Below, in pieces: positions 1 to 8,132 of a DNA stretch of 15,481 bases. Source of the DNA: Paracoccaceae bacterium (GTDB taxonomy: Bacteria > Pseudomonadota > Alphaproteobacteria > Rhodobacterales > Rhodobacteraceae); the NCBI GenBank assembly GCA_007131945.1, contig SLPP01000238.1:1-15481 (forward strand). The letters run 5' to 3'. Position 1 is the stretch's first letter; each line of letters begins with the position of its first letter. The notes below the pieces were generated by a model. The model was not told where the DNA came from, made no database searches, and saw only the letters and a program-made list of their open reading frames with translations. The translations under genes were made by a program, and so were the position numbers.

Positions 1-15
1 CCCGATGGAGGACTG

Positions 16-2838
16 ATGCCGCACGAGCCCGCGCTCGATCTGTCGCCGCCCGTCTCGGACGAGGTGCGCCGGACGACCTGCTACATGTGCGCCTGCCGCT
101 GCGGGATCAACGTGCACCTCAAGCGCGGCGAGGTCGCCTATATCGAGGGCAATCGCGACCATCCGGTGAACCGCGGCGTGCTCTGCGCCAAGGGCTCGGC
201 GGGCATCATGCAGCACCTCTCGCCGGCACGGCTGCGCGCGCCCCTGAAGCGGGTGGGGCCGCGCGGATCGGGCGAATTTCGGGAAATCCCGTGGGACGAG
301 GCGCTGCAGACGGCTATCGACTGGCTGAAGCCGCTGCGCGAGACGGCGCCCGAGAAGCTTGCCTTCTTCACCGGCCGCGACCAGTCGCAGTCCTTCACCG
401 GCTGGTGGGCGCAGGCTTTCGGCACGCCGAATTGGGCCGCGCATGGCGGCTTCTGCTCGGTCAACATGGCCGCAGCCGGGATCTACACGATGGGCGGGTC
501 GTTCTGGGAATTCGGCCAGCCGGACTGGGAACGGACGAAGCTCCTGATGCTCTTCGGCGTGGCCGAGGACCACGACTCGAACCCGATCAAGATGGGGCTC
601 GGGCGGCTCAAGGCCCGCGGCGCGCGGGTCATCGCGGTGAACCCGATCCGAACCGGCTACAACGCCGTCGCCGACGACTGGCTTCCGATCACGCCGGGTA
701 CCGACGGGCTCTTCATCCTCGCGCTCGTCCACGAGTTGATGCGCACGGGCAGGATCGACCTCGACTACCTTGTCCGCTACACCAACGCGCCCTTCCTGGT
801 GAACGCCTCCCCCGGGCCCGAGAAGGGCCTTTTCCTGCGCGACGGCACCGGCACGCCACTGGTCCTCGACCGCAGCAGTGGCGCGCCGGCGCCGTGGAAC
901 GCCCCCGGCGTCCGCCCGGATCCGGGCGCCGAGTGGCAGGGCCACCAGACGGTGCTGCGCCACATGGCCGCGCGCTACCTCGCCCCCGATCACGCGCCCG
1001 AGGCCGTCGCCGAGCGCTGCGGCCTCCCCGCCGACCGCATCCGCGCCGTCGCCGCCGAGCTCGCCCGCGTGGCGTTCGAGGAGGAGATCACCCTCGACCG
1101 TCCCTGGACCGACTTCCGCGGCCAGCGCCACGCGCAGATGACCGGCCGCCCCGTCGCCTTCCACGCCATGCGCGGCATCTCGGCCCATTCCAACGGCTTC
1201 CAGACCTGCCGCGCGCTGCATCTCCTCCAGATCCTCCTTGGAAGCGTCGAAACCCCCGGCGGCTTCCGCTTCAAGCCGCCCTATCCGAAACCGCCCGAAG
1301 CCCACCCCCGCCCGCATGGCCGCACCCAGCCGGGCCAACCCCTCGACGGCCCGCATCTGGGCTACCCGCTCGGCCCCGACGACCTGCTGCTGACCGAGGC
1401 AGGCGATCCGCTCCGCATCGACAAGGCCTTCACCTGGGAAAACCCGCTCTCGGCGCACGGGATGATGCACATGGTCATCTCGAACGCGCATGCCGGCGAC
1501 CCGTACCCCATCGACACGCTGTTTCTCTACATGGCCAACATGGCCTGGAACTCGTCGATGAACACGACCCAGGTCATGCGGATGCTCACCGACCGGAAAG
1601 AGGCCGGCGACTACGTCATCCCGCGCCTGATCGTTTCCGACGCCTATTCGTCGGAAATGGTCGCCTTCGCCGATCTCGTCCTGCCCGACACCACCTATCT
1701 GGAGCGCCACGACTGCATCTCCCTCCTCGACCGCCCGATCTGCGAGGCCGACGCGCTTGCCGACGCCATCCGCTGGCCGGTGGTCGAGCCCGGCCGGCCT
1801 GGACATGAAGGCGTCCGCCCCTTCCAGTCGGTGCTCCTCGACCTCGGCGCGAGGCTCGGCCTGCCCGGCATGATAGATGACGCTGGTCGGCCGAAGTTCC
1901 GCGACTATGCCGACTACATCGTCAACCACGAACGCCGCCCCGGCATCGGCCCGCTCGCCGGCTGGCGTGGCGACGGCACGGCCACGGGTCGCGGTGCCCC
2001 CAACCCCACGCAACTCGACCGCTATATCGAAGCGGGCGGCTTCTTCCTCGACCACATCCCCGAAGACGCGCAGTTCTTCAAGCCCTGGAATGCCGCCTGG
2101 CAAGACTGGGCCGTGGAACGCGGCCTGATGGAGAAGCCCGCGCCCTACCTTTTCAACCTCTATCTCGAACCGCTACGCCGCTTCCAGCTCGCCGCCGAAG
2201 GCCACGGCACCCGCCAGCCGCCCGACCACCTCCGCGCCCGCATTCGCGAGACGATCGATCCCCTGCCGCTCTGGTATCCAGCATTCGAGGAAGCGGCGAC
2301 CGACCCGGTCGAATACCCCCTCCACGCGCTCACCCAGCGGCCGGCGGCGATGTATCATTCCTGGGGCTCGCAGAACGCCTGGCTGCGGCAGATCCACGGG
2401 ATGAACCCGCTCTACGTGCCCAGATCCGTCTGGCTCGACCACGGCTTCCAGGACGGCGACTGGGCCTGGCTCACCTCGCCCCACGGCCGGATCAAGGTGC
2501 CCGTCGCCCGCATGGATGCATTGAACGACCACACCGTCTGGACCTGGAACGCCATCGGCAAGCGCCCCGGTGCCTGGGCCCTCGATCCCGGCGCACCCGA
2601 GGCCGAAAAAGGTTTCCTTCTCAATCACCTGATCCACGAACTTCTGCCGCCCAGGGGCGACGGGCTTCGCTGGGCCAATTCCGACCCGGTCACCGGCCAA
2701 GCCGCCTGGTACGACCTGCGCGTGCGGATCGAGCGCGCGCCCGAGGGCGGCCCGGTCGCCCCGCGCCCCGCCTCTCAGGGCTCGCCCGTCGGCCGCGGCC
2801 CGGCGGCGGTCGCCCGCAAGACCGGGGAGGCGTCGTGA
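16..2838 (+). CDS. soeA: Sulfite dehydrogenase (quinone) molybdopterin catalytic subunit SoeA
   Basis: Large molybdopterin oxidoreductase of the DMSO reductase superfamily (940 residues). The predicted role is oxidation of sulfite to sulfate at a bis-MGD molybdenum centre, passing electrons through SoeB to SoeC and quinone. The N-terminus carries the FS0 [4Fe-4S] ligands C22, C25, C29 and C57, the last in GVLCAKG with the usual basic residue after it. Cys147 in the HGGFCSVNM segment is a candidate Mo ligand. A molybdopterin dinucleotide-binding domain occupies roughly the last 180 residues, ending in a Pro/Ala/Gly-rich tail. There is no Tat or Sec signal: the RR at 18-19 has no hydrophobic segment after it. 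This fits the cytoplasmic location known for SoeABC. A GGAGG lies 5 nt before the ATG, and a TGA overlapping the ATG (14-16) suggests coupling to an upstream gene outside the window. Substrate assignment rests on family resemblance and the soeBC neighbours; a related polysulfide or thiosulfate enzyme is the alternative. Confidence 0.87.
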   Translation: MPHEPALDLSPPVSDEVRRTTCYMCACRCGINVHLKRGEVAYIEGNRDHPVNRGVLCAKGSAGIMQHLSPARLRAPLKRVGPRGSGEFREIPWDEALQTAIDWLKPLRETAPEKLAFFTGRDQSQSFTGWWAQAFGTPNWAAHGGFCSVNMAAAGIYTMGGSFWEFGQPDWERTKLLMLFGVAEDHDSNPIKMGLGRLKARGARVIAVNPIRTGYNAVADDWLPITPGTDGLFILALVHELMRTGRIDLDYLVRYTNAPFLVNASPGPEKGLFLRDGTGTPLVLDRSSGAPAPWNAPGVRPDPGAEWQGHQTVLRHMAARYLAPDHAPEAVAERCGLPADRIRAVAAELARVAFEEEITLDRPWTDFRGQRHAQMTGRPVAFHAMRGISAHSNGFQTCRALHLLQILLGSVETPGGFRFKPPYPKPPEAHPRPHGRTQPGQPLDGPHLGYPLGPDDLLLTEAGDPLRIDKAFTWENPLSAHGMMHMVISNAHAGDPYPIDTLFLYMANMAWNSSMNTTQVMRMLTDRKEAGDYVIPRLIVSDAYSSEMVAFADLVLPDTTYLERHDCISLLDRPICEADALADAIRWPVVEPGRPGHEGVRPFQSVLLDLGARLGLPGMIDDAGRPKFRDYADYIVNHERRPGIGPLAGWRGDGTATGRGAPNPTQLDRYIEAGGFFLDHIPEDAQFFKPWNAAWQDWAVERGLMEKPAPYLFNLYLEPLRRFQLAAEGHGTRQPPDHLRARIRETIDPLPLWYPAFEEAATDPVEYPLHALTQRPAAMYHSWGSQNAWLRQIHGMNPLYVPRSVWLDHGFQDGDWAWLTSPHGRIKVPVARMDALNDHTVWTWNAIGKRPGAWALDPGAPEAEKGFLLNHLIHELLPPRGDGLRWANSDPVTGQAAWYDLRVRIERAPEGGPVAPRPASQGSPVGRGPAAVARKTGEAS

Positions 2839-3584
2839 CCGGACTTCCCGCGACGACCGAGAAGAAGCTCGGCCTGGTGATCGACCTCGACACCTGCGTC
2901 GGCTGCCATGCCTGCGTCGTCGCCTGCAAGGGCTGGAACACAGAGAACTACGGCGCGCCCCTTTTCGACACCGACCCCTACGGCGCTGCGCCCGAGGGCA
3001 GTTTCCTCAACCGCGTCCATACCTACGAAGTGACGCCGAAAGAAGGCGCCCCGGTCGTCGTTCACTTCCCCAAGTCCTGCCTGCATTGCGAGAACGCGCC
3101 GTGCGTCACCGTCTGCCCCACCGGGGCGAGCTACAAGAGGGCCGAGGACGGGATCGTGCTGGTGAATGAGTCCGACTGCATCGGCTGCGGCCTCTGCGCC
3201 TGGGCCTGCCCCTATGGCGCGCGCGAGATGGACGCGGTTGCGGGTGTGATGAAGAAATGCACGCTCTGCGTCGACCGCATCTACAACGCAAACCTGCCCG
3301 AGCAAGACCGCGAACCCGCCTGCGTCCGCACCTGCCCGGCCGGCGCGCGCCATTTCGGCGACCTCGCAGATCCCGACAGCGCCGTCAGCCGGCTGGTGGA
3401 CGAGCGCGGCGGCATTGATCTCATGCCCGAACAGGGCACGAAGCCCGTGAACAAGTACCTTCCCCCCCGTCGTCGCGACCACCTCGCCTCGCCGCCGGAA
3501 AACCTCGCCGCCCTCTGCGACCCCTCGACCGAGGGGCTGACGGGGTTCCTCGGCTGGCTCGACCGCGCGCTGGAGCGGCTCTGA
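2835..3584 (+). CDS. soeB: Sulfite dehydrogenase iron-sulfur subunit SoeB (4x[4Fe-4S])
   Basis: A 249-residue DmsB/PsrB/NrfC-type electron-transfer subunit with sixteen cysteines in four ferredoxin-like groups: C21/24/27/31, C82/85/90/94, C115/118/121/125 and C142/145/163/167. This is the full set expected for four [4Fe-4S] clusters that wire the molybdenum subunit to the membrane subunit. No signal peptide is present, which agrees with a cytoplasmic complex. The GTG start at 2835 overlaps the soeA stop (GTGA) and follows a GGGGAGG ribosome-binding site, so I prefer it. The stop overlaps the soeC ATG by one base (TGATG). Translational coupling of all three subunits is therefore likely. Function as an iron-sulfur subunit is nearly certain; the sulfite assignment depends on soeA. 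Confidence 0.88.
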   Translation: MTGLPATTEKKLGLVIDLDTCVGCHACVVACKGWNTENYGAPLFDTDPYGAAPEGSFLNRVHTYEVTPKEGAPVVVHFPKSCLHCENAPCVTVCPTGASYKRAEDGIVLVNESDCIGCGLCAWACPYGAREMDAVAGVMKKCTLCVDRIYNANLPEQDREPACVRTCPAGARHFGDLADPDSAVSRLVDERGGIDLMPEQGTKPVNKYLPPRRRDHLASPPENLAALCDPSTEGLTGFLGWLDRALERL

Positions 3585-4459
3585 TGCATCCCGCTCCCTC
3601 GCTCGTCGCCTTCACGGTGCTCTCCGGCCTCGGCTTCGGCCTCCTGGCGATGCTCGGTCTCGGGCTGCGCGCTCCGACCGGCTGGGCGGCGTTTCTCTGG
3701 TACGGGCTCGGCTACGGGCTGGCGATTGCCGGCCTCGCCGCCTCCAGCCTCCACCTCGGCCACCCCGAACGCGCGCTGAAAGCTTTCAGCCAGTGGCGCA
3801 CGAGTTGGCTCTCGCGCGAGGCGGTGCTGGCCGTGGCCGCTCTCCTCGTCATGGCGCCGCATGCCGTGGGCGCGGTCTTCTGGGGCGCGCCGCTGCCGGG
3901 TTTCGGGCTCGTGGGTGCAGCGCTCGCGCTGCTCACCGTGCTGGCCACCTCGATGATCTACGCGCAGCTGCGCACCGTCCCGCGCTGGCATCACTGGAGC
4001 GTGCCGGCCCTCTTTCTGCTCGCGTCGCTTGCCGGAGGCCTCCTGCTCATCGGCGATGCGACGCTGGCGCCGCTCGCGCTGGCGCTGCTCGCGGTGGCGC
4101 TGCTCACGCACTGGACGATCGGCGATCAGCGGTTCCGCGCCGCCGGACACACGATCGAGACGGCAACCGGCCTCGGCACGCTCGGCCAGGTTCGCCAGCT
4201 CGAACCCCCGCATACCGGTGCCAATTACCTGCTGCGCGAGATGGTGCATGTCGTCGGCCGCAAGCACGCGGTCAAGCTGCGCGCGCTCGCGCTCGCCGGC
4301 GCCGCCATCCTGCCGATGCTCTCGATGATCCTCGCTTCCGGGGCGGCCCCGGCCTGGATCCTCGCCGTCGCGCTGCACCTTGCTGGGATGCTCGCCGCGC
4401 GCTGGCTCTTCTTCGCCGAGGCCGAGCACGTGGTCGGACTCTACTACGACCGCCGCTGA
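3584..4459 (+). CDS. soeC: Sulfite dehydrogenase membrane anchor subunit SoeC (DmsC family)
   Basis: A 291-residue integral membrane protein that anchors the complex and delivers electrons to the quinone pool. About eight hydrophobic segments are visible, near residues 7-29, 34-59, 80-102, 106-128, 138-158, 160-180, 232-251 and 255-280. The segment after helix 2 (SSLHLGHPERALKAFSQW) resembles DmsC-family anchors, where a histidine-bearing loop lies near the quinone site. There are no haem-type CxxCH motifs. It is the last gene of the three-gene unit and overlaps soeB by one base. A spacer with two strong hairpins and a convergent gene follow. DmsC and NrfD/PsrC anchors are topologically similar; the length and sequence favour DmsC, as reported for SoeC. 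Confidence 0.86.
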   Translation: MHPAPSLVAFTVLSGLGFGLLAMLGLGLRAPTGWAAFLWYGLGYGLAIAGLAASSLHLGHPERALKAFSQWRTSWLSREAVLAVAALLVMAPHAVGAVFWGAPLPGFGLVGAALALLTVLATSMIYAQLRTVPRWHHWSVPALFLLASLAGGLLLIGDATLAPLALALLAVALLTHWTIGDQRFRAAGHTIETATGLGTLGQVRQLEPPHTGANYLLREMVHVVGRKHAVKLRALALAGAAILPMLSMILASGAAPAWILAVALHLAGMLAARWLFFAEAEHVVGLYYDRR

Positions 4460-4515
4460 TCCGCGCCTCGTCACCCGAGAGACCACGGACTCCACGTGGC
4501 TCCCGCACCTCGTCC

Positions 4516-4582
4516 AGTTGTGCGCGTTCCGCGCACAACTCTCCTCGCGTTGGGCCGGGCGCCGCGCGCGTTGCGCGCGGCG
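4516..4582 (+). terminator. Two tandem GC-rich hairpins after soeABC
   Basis: The first stem-loop is 4516-4540, with 11 perfect base pairs (AGTTGTGCGCG arm) and a TTC loop. The second is 4560-4582, with 10 perfect base pairs (CGCCGCGCGC arm) and a GTT loop. They lie 20 nt apart, 57 nt after the soeC stop, and between convergent genes. Neither is followed by a clear T-tract, so they could be atypical terminators, 3'-end stabilising structures or a shared bidirectional transcription barrier. Seen directly in the sequence; the role is inferred. Confidence 0.45.
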
Positions 4583-4658
4583 AGGGGGGACGTGGCGCGG
4601 GTGGCGGGCGCAAGTCGTGGCGCCGGGTGTTGCGGAATGGGGCCGGGCAGCGCGCGCA

Positions 4659-4698
4659 TCTGCCATACGCTTGCCATACGTCTGCCATACGCTTGCCA
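4659..4698. repeat. Tandem 11-bp direct repeats (TGCCATACG core)
   Basis: The core TGCCATACG begins at 4661, 4672 and 4683, with a partial TGCCA at 4694, so the period is exactly 11 bp. Alternating CT/TT bases before the core make it also a 22-bp unit repeated about 1.8 times. An inverted TGGCA follows at 4708-4712. The array lies in the convergent spacer between soeC and the phosphotransferase gene, 20 bp from the latter's stop. The helical-turn spacing suggests a protein-binding array, but a simple slippage repeat would look the same. Confidence 0.7.
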
Positions 4699-4718
4699 GC
4701 ACCCCGATGGCAGCCGTT

Positions 4719-5726
4719 TCAGCCCCCCCGGCGCACCATCTCCCAGGCGATCTCGGCCAGTGGTCCGGCGGTGCGCCCCATCTCGGCCGCGCGCGGGTCG
4801 GCGGCCGTGCCGTCCTCCGCCCGCTTGGCGATCCCCTGCAGGATCGCGGCGATCCGGAAAAGGGCGAGAATGACGTAAAAGTCGAAGTTCTCGGGCCTTT
4901 CCCGGCCAGTCCGAGCGCACCATCGGTCGATATAGTCGTCTTCCGAGGGGATGCCAGTCCCCGTCAGATCAACCCCGCCCAGACCCCGGAAAACCCCCGG
5001 AGCGATGCGCCAGACCATGACGTTGTAGGCGAAATCGGCATAGGGGCAGCCCAGCGTCGACAGCTCCCAATCGACTACAGCCAGCACCTTGGCCTCACTC
5101 GGATGCAAGATGAGGTTATCAAGCCGGAAATCCCCATGCACCAGCCGCACCTCCTCCTCGCCCTCGGGCAGGTTCGCCGGCAGCCAGCCGATCAGCGCCT
5201 CCATCGCCGCGATCCTCCGCGTTTCGCTCGCCCGGTACTGCTTCGTCCAGCGGCTGACTTGGCGGACGACATAGCCGCCATGCCGGCCATGATCGCCCAG
5301 CCCCACCGCCACCGGATCGATCAGGCTGATCGCGGCGATCGCGCCGTTCATCGCATCGAAGACCGCCGCGCGAGCGGCGGGATCCATCCCCGGCAGTCGC
5401 GGATCGAAAAGCACCCGCCCGGGCAGGAAATCCATGACGAAGAACATCGATCCCATCACCGCGGGATCGGTGCACAGCGCATGCACCTTCGGCACCGGCA
5501 CGTCGCTGCCGGCCAGTGCCTGCATTACCCGGAACTCGCGATCGACTTGATGCGCTGAGGGAAGAATGTCCCCTACCGGCTTTTGCCGCAATACATATTC
5601 ACCGCTTCTGGCGCTGACCTTCCAGGTCGGATTCGACTGCCCGCCCGAGAGCCGCTCCAGCCTGAGTGGCCCCTCGAATCCGGGCACCTGCGCCGCCATC
5701 CACCGTTCGAGTTCCGCCTCGGCCAT
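4719..5726 (-). CDS. Phosphotransferase family protein (APH/ACAD10-11 type, LvaA-like)
   Basis: A 335-residue kinase-like protein of the aminoglycoside/choline phosphotransferase fold. Visible motifs are a glycine-rich loop (SGGQSNPTW, residues 27-35), a candidate ATP-contacting lysine K49, the catalytic loop HGDFRLDN (197-204, with D199 and N204), and the metal-binding VVDWE (D219). In this subfamily the substrate is usually not an aminoglycoside. Relatives are the kinase domains of animal ACAD10/11 and bacterial LvaA, which phosphorylate the 4-hydroxyl of 4-hydroxyacyl-CoAs. The divergent neighbour is an ACAD10/11-type acyl-CoA dehydrogenase, which supports that role. The ATG at 5724-5726 has a GGGAGGG ribosome-binding site and agrees with the family N-terminus. 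I see no antibiotic-resistance signature. The substrate is inferred. Confidence 0.85.
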   Translation of the reverse strand: MAEAELERWMAAQVPGFEGPLRLERLSGGQSNPTWKVSARSGEYVLRQKPVGDILPSAHQVDREFRVMQALAGSDVPVPKVHALCTDPAVMGSMFFVMDFLPGRVLFDPRLPGMDPAARAAVFDAMNGAIAAISLIDPVAVGLGDHGRHGGYVVRQVSRWTKQYRASETRRIAAMEALIGWLPANLPEGEEEVRLVHGDFRLDNLILHPSEAKVLAVVDWELSTLGCPYADFAYNVMVWRIAPGVFRGLGGVDLTGTGIPSEDDYIDRWCARTGRERPENFDFYVILALFRIAAILQGIAKRAEDGTAADPRAAEMGRTAGPLAEIAWEMVRRGG

Positions 5727-5749
5727 CGTGCCCTCCCTGACCCGCGCCG

Positions 5750-5778
5750 ACCGTCCCGCCAGACGGGACCCGTGTCAA
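5750..5778 (-). promoter_or_regulatory. Candidate promoter of the phosphotransferase gene
   Basis: On the minus strand, a perfect TTGACA -35 (5773-5778) is followed after 17 bp by GACGGT (5750-5755) as a weak -10. Transcription would begin near 5743, leaving a short leader containing the GGGAGGG ribosome-binding site. An inverted repeat GTCCCG-N5-CGGGAC (5753-5769) fills the spacer and could act as an operator. The -35 is strong and the -10 poor. Confidence 0.45.
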
Positions 5779-5788
5779 GCGGGCGCGC

Positions 5789-5817
5789 TTGCCAGCCCCC
5801 CGGCGCCCGGCTACCTT
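5789..5817 (+). promoter_or_regulatory. Candidate promoter of the acyl-CoA dehydrogenase/SDR pair
   Basis: TTGCCA (5789-5794), a 17-bp spacer and TACCTT (5812-5817) form a plausible sigma-70 promoter that ends 23 bp before the ATG at 5841. It lies back to back with the divergent phosphotransferase promoter in a 114-bp spacer, so both sides of the module could share control. Confidence 0.4.
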
Positions 5818-5840
5818 GCCGCCAACCGCAGGAGGCCCGC

Positions 5841-7100
5841 ATGATCCCCGAGAAATCGCCCCGTGTCGCCGATCTCGAAGCCCGGCTGACCGACTTCATG
5901 GAGGCCCATGTCTACCCCAACGAGGCGCGCTATTTTCGCGAGGCCGAGGAACTGGGCCCCTTCAAGGTCTACCCGGTGATCGAGGAGCTGAAGCCGAAGG
6001 CGCGCGCGGCCGGGCTCTGGAACCTCTTCCTGCCCGAATCCGATCGTGGCGCGGGGCTGAGCAATGTCGAATACGGCCATCTGTGCGAGATCATGGGCCG
6101 TTCGCTGCTGGCGCCCGAGGTGTTCAACTGCAATGCCCCCGATACCGGCAACATGGAGGTGCTGGAGCGCTACGGCACCGAGGCGCACAAGAAGAAGTGG
6201 CTCGAACCTCTGCTCGCGGGCGAGATCCGTTCCTGCTTTGCCATGACCGAGCCCGCCGTCGCCTCCTCCGACGCCACCAATATCGAGGCCGAGATCCGGC
6301 GCGAGGGCGACGAGTACGTGATCAACGCCCACAAGTGGTACACGACCGGTGCCTCGAACCCCGCCTGCAGGATCTGCATCTTCATGGGCAAGACCGACCC
6401 GGCGAACCCGGATCGGCACAAGCAGCAGTCGATGATCCTCGTGCCGATGGACACGCCCGGCGTGACCGTCACCCGCTCGCTGCCGGTCTTCGGTTATTAC
6501 GGCGTGCCCGACCGCGCCTCCGAGGTGCTGTTCGAGAACGTCCGCGTGCCGGCCTCCAACATGCTTCTGGGCGAGGGACGAGGTTTCGAGATCGCGCAGG
6601 GTCGCCTCGGGCCGGGGCGGATCCATCACTGCATGCGCTCGATCGGCATGGCCGAGCGGATGCTCGACGCGATGATCGACCGCGCGCTGCAGCGGGTCGC
6701 CTTCGGCAAGCCGGTCGCCGACCAGGGCGTCACCCGCGAGCGTATCGCCGAGGCGCGGATCATGATCGACCAGTGCCGGCTGCTCACGCTGCACGCCGCG
6801 CACAAGATGGACACGGTCGGCAACAAGGAGGCCCGCGCCGAGATCGCGATGATCAAGGTCGCGGTGCCGAACATGCTCTGCCAGGTCTCCGACTGGGCGA
6901 TCCAGGTATTCGGCGGCGGGGGGACGGGGAACGATTTCGGCACTGCCATCGCCTATGCCATCGCCCGCGTCCTGCGGCTCGCCGACGGGCCGGACGAGGT
7001 GCATCGCGACCAGCTTGCACGGATGGAGATCAGGAAGCGCAAGGGACGGAACCACCCCGGCTGGGCGCCGATGGTCACCGCGCGCGGCCTGCCCGGATGA
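5841..7100 (+). CDS. Acyl-CoA dehydrogenase, ACAD10/11 type (LvaC-like)
   Basis: A 419-residue flavoprotein of the acyl-CoA dehydrogenase family: an all-alpha N-terminal domain, a beta middle domain ([16 protein letters not shown] and [11 protein letters not shown] near residues 133-180), and a C-terminal helical domain ending in the segment LADGPDEVH. That ending is typical of ACAD10/11-type enzymes. It aligns Asp382 with the position where medium-chain dehydrogenases have their catalytic Glu. In this branch the enzyme is known or proposed to act on 4-phosphoryloxyacyl-CoA, removing phosphate to give a 2-enoyl-CoA. The ATG at 5841 is chosen because AGGAGG lies 5 nt before it; an upstream in-frame ATG would run antisense into the divergent gene. 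The stop overlaps the next gene (ATGA). Family is certain, substrate inferred. Confidence 0.9.
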   Translation: MIPEKSPRVADLEARLTDFMEAHVYPNEARYFREAEELGPFKVYPVIEELKPKARAAGLWNLFLPESDRGAGLSNVEYGHLCEIMGRSLLAPEVFNCNAPDTGNMEVLERYGTEAHKKKWLEPLLAGEIRSCFAMTEPAVASSDATNIEAEIRREGDEYVINAHKWYTTGASNPACRICIFMGKTDPANPDRHKQQSMILVPMDTPGVTVTRSLPVFGYYGVPDRASEVLFENVRVPASNMLLGEGRGFEIAQGRLGPGRIHHCMRSIGMAERMLDAMIDRALQRVAFGKPVADQGVTRERIAEARIMIDQCRLLTLHAAHKMDTVGNKEARAEIAMIKVAVPNMLCQVSDWAIQVFGGGGTGNDFGTAIAYAIARVLRLADGPDEVHRDQLARMEIRKRKGRNHPGWAPMVTARGLPG

Positions 7101-7879
7101 GCCTTGCGGGCCGCGTCGCGCTCGTCACCGGCGCGGCGGGCGGGATCGGCCGCGCTTCGGCCCGGGCGCTGGCGGCGCGCGGGGCGGCGGTGCTGGCGGT
7201 CGATCTGCGCGACCCCACCGCGACGGCCGATCTGATCCATGCGGATGGCGGCCGGGCCGAGGCGCTCGCCCTCGATTGCGCCACCGAGGCGGGGACCGGG
7301 GCGATGGTCGCGCGCGCGCTCGACATCTTCGGGCGGCTCGATGTCCTGCACGCCAATGCCGGCATCTCGGGCCCGCTCAATCCCGACCTGACGGTCAGCG
7401 CGGCGGATTTCGCCGAGATCCTGCGCGTCAACCTGATCGGTCCCTGGCTCGCCATCCGCGCCGCGCTGCCGCAGCTGAAACCGGGCGCCGCCATCGTCTG
7501 CACGGCTTCGGTCGCGGGGCTCAGGGCCGGGGCAGGGGGCATTCCCTATTCGGCTTCGAAGGCGGGGGTCATCAACCTCGTGCAGAGCACCGCCGCGGCG
7601 CTCGCCGGCACCGGCATCCGGGTCAACGCCGTCGCCCCCGGCCTGATCGAGACGCCGATGACCGCGCCGCTCTACGCCGATGCCCGCGCCCGCGGGCGCG
7701 AGGGGCGGATCGGCCAGCTCAACCCCCTGCGCCGCGGCGGCGAGGCCGGGGAGGTGGCCGAGGTCGTCGCCTTCCTGGCCTCGGACGCCGCGAGCTACAT
7801 CAACGGCCAGGTGGTCGTCGTCGATGGCGGGCTCTCCGCCAGCCTGCCCTTCGCCCCACGCCCGGCGGGCGGGTCCTGA
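7097..7879 (+). CDS. SDR family NAD(P)-dependent oxidoreductase (LvaD-like by context)
   Basis: A 260-residue classical short-chain dehydrogenase/reductase. It has the cofactor motif TGAAGGIG (11-18), an acidic residue D36 at the end of the second strand that favours NAD over NADP, NAG at 87-89, and the catalytic set S138, Y151, K155 (YSASK). [12 protein letters not shown] and the C-terminal [11 protein letters not shown] are usual for the family. The ATG overlaps the stop of the acyl-CoA dehydrogenase gene, so the two are co-translated. In the levulinate pathway of Pseudomonas the SDR LvaD reduces 4-oxovaleryl-CoA to the 4-hydroxy compound; the same partnership here is an inference. A 3-hydroxyacyl-CoA dehydrogenase is an equally fair guess from sequence alone. 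Confidence 0.88.
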   Translation: MSLAGRVALVTGAAGGIGRASARALAARGAAVLAVDLRDPTATADLIHADGGRAEALALDCATEAGTGAMVARALDIFGRLDVLHANAGISGPLNPDLTVSAADFAEILRVNLIGPWLAIRAALPQLKPGAAIVCTASVAGLRAGAGGIPYSASKAGVINLVQSTAAALAGTGIRVNAVAPGLIETPMTAPLYADARARGREGRIGQLNPLRRGGEAGEVAEVVAFLASDAASYINGQVVVVDGGLSASLPFAPRPAGGS

Positions 7880-8083
7880 CCGACCGGGACCGGCGAGGCT
7901 GTCCGGGCGGAGCGGGGCGGTCGCCCGGGGGTCATTCAGCACGAAAGCGTCCGCGGTTGGACACTCTCGCCCTCGGCGCCAGAAACTGTCGCAGGTTTGC
8001 AGGCTGTTGGATCGAAGTGAAAAATTTCGACACCAAAACCTCGAAACATGAAAAAAATCGACGAATTCGAGGGTCGGGACTTT

Positions 8084-8132
8084 TCGACATGCCTTGTGGT
8101 ATAAACCGCTCGCCGCCTACAACATCTTGTGG
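8084..8132 (+). promoter_or_regulatory. Candidate NrdR-like box pair around a TATAAA
   Basis: The 16-mer CTACAACATCTTGTGG (8117-8132) is a partial palindrome (6 of 8 pairs). On the other strand it reads close to my recollection of the alphaproteobacterial NrdR box (ACCACAA...TTGTGGT type). A second half-site CTTGTGGT lies at 8093-8100, exactly 33 bp upstream of its twin at 8126-8133. A TATAAA (8100-8105) lies between them. NrdR boxes normally occur as pairs about three helical turns apart, but only one box here is good and no ribonucleotide reductase gene follows. Confidence 0.25.

Noticed and set aside
87..1808. 573-codon plus-strand open frame inside soeA
   Set aside because: Out-of-frame Arg/Ala/Pro-rich product overlapping a molybdoenzyme with intact motifs.
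4659..4698. Repeat array considered as a CRISPR
   Set aside because: The 11-bp units are contiguous with no spacers and there are no cas genes.
3281..4702. 473-codon open frame on the minus strand opposite soeC and the spacer
   Set aside because: Antisense shadow in high-GC DNA: product rich in Arg/Glu/His with no domain, no ribosome-binding site, and opposite two well-recognised genes.
4719..5726. Aminoglycoside-resistance gene
   Set aside because: The kinase motifs are shared by the whole fold; the sequence and its acyl-CoA dehydrogenase neighbour point to the metabolic ACAD10/11 branch, not drug resistance.
5583..5840. Upstream extension of the acyl-CoA dehydrogenase to an ATG at 5583
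   Set aside because: It would run antisense through the start of the phosphotransferase gene; the ATG at 5841 has an ideal AGGAGG and matches the family N-terminus.
5811..7055. 414-codon open frame on the minus strand opposite the acyl-CoA dehydrogenase gene
   Set aside because: Exact antisense of a clear ACAD gene; composition (His/Asp/Val/Gly-rich) is typical of a GC-driven shadow.
8048..8104. 18-codon ATG frame starting MKKIDEFEG in the AT-rich island
   Set aside because: No Shine-Dalgarno sequence and very short; a leader peptide is possible but nothing supports it.
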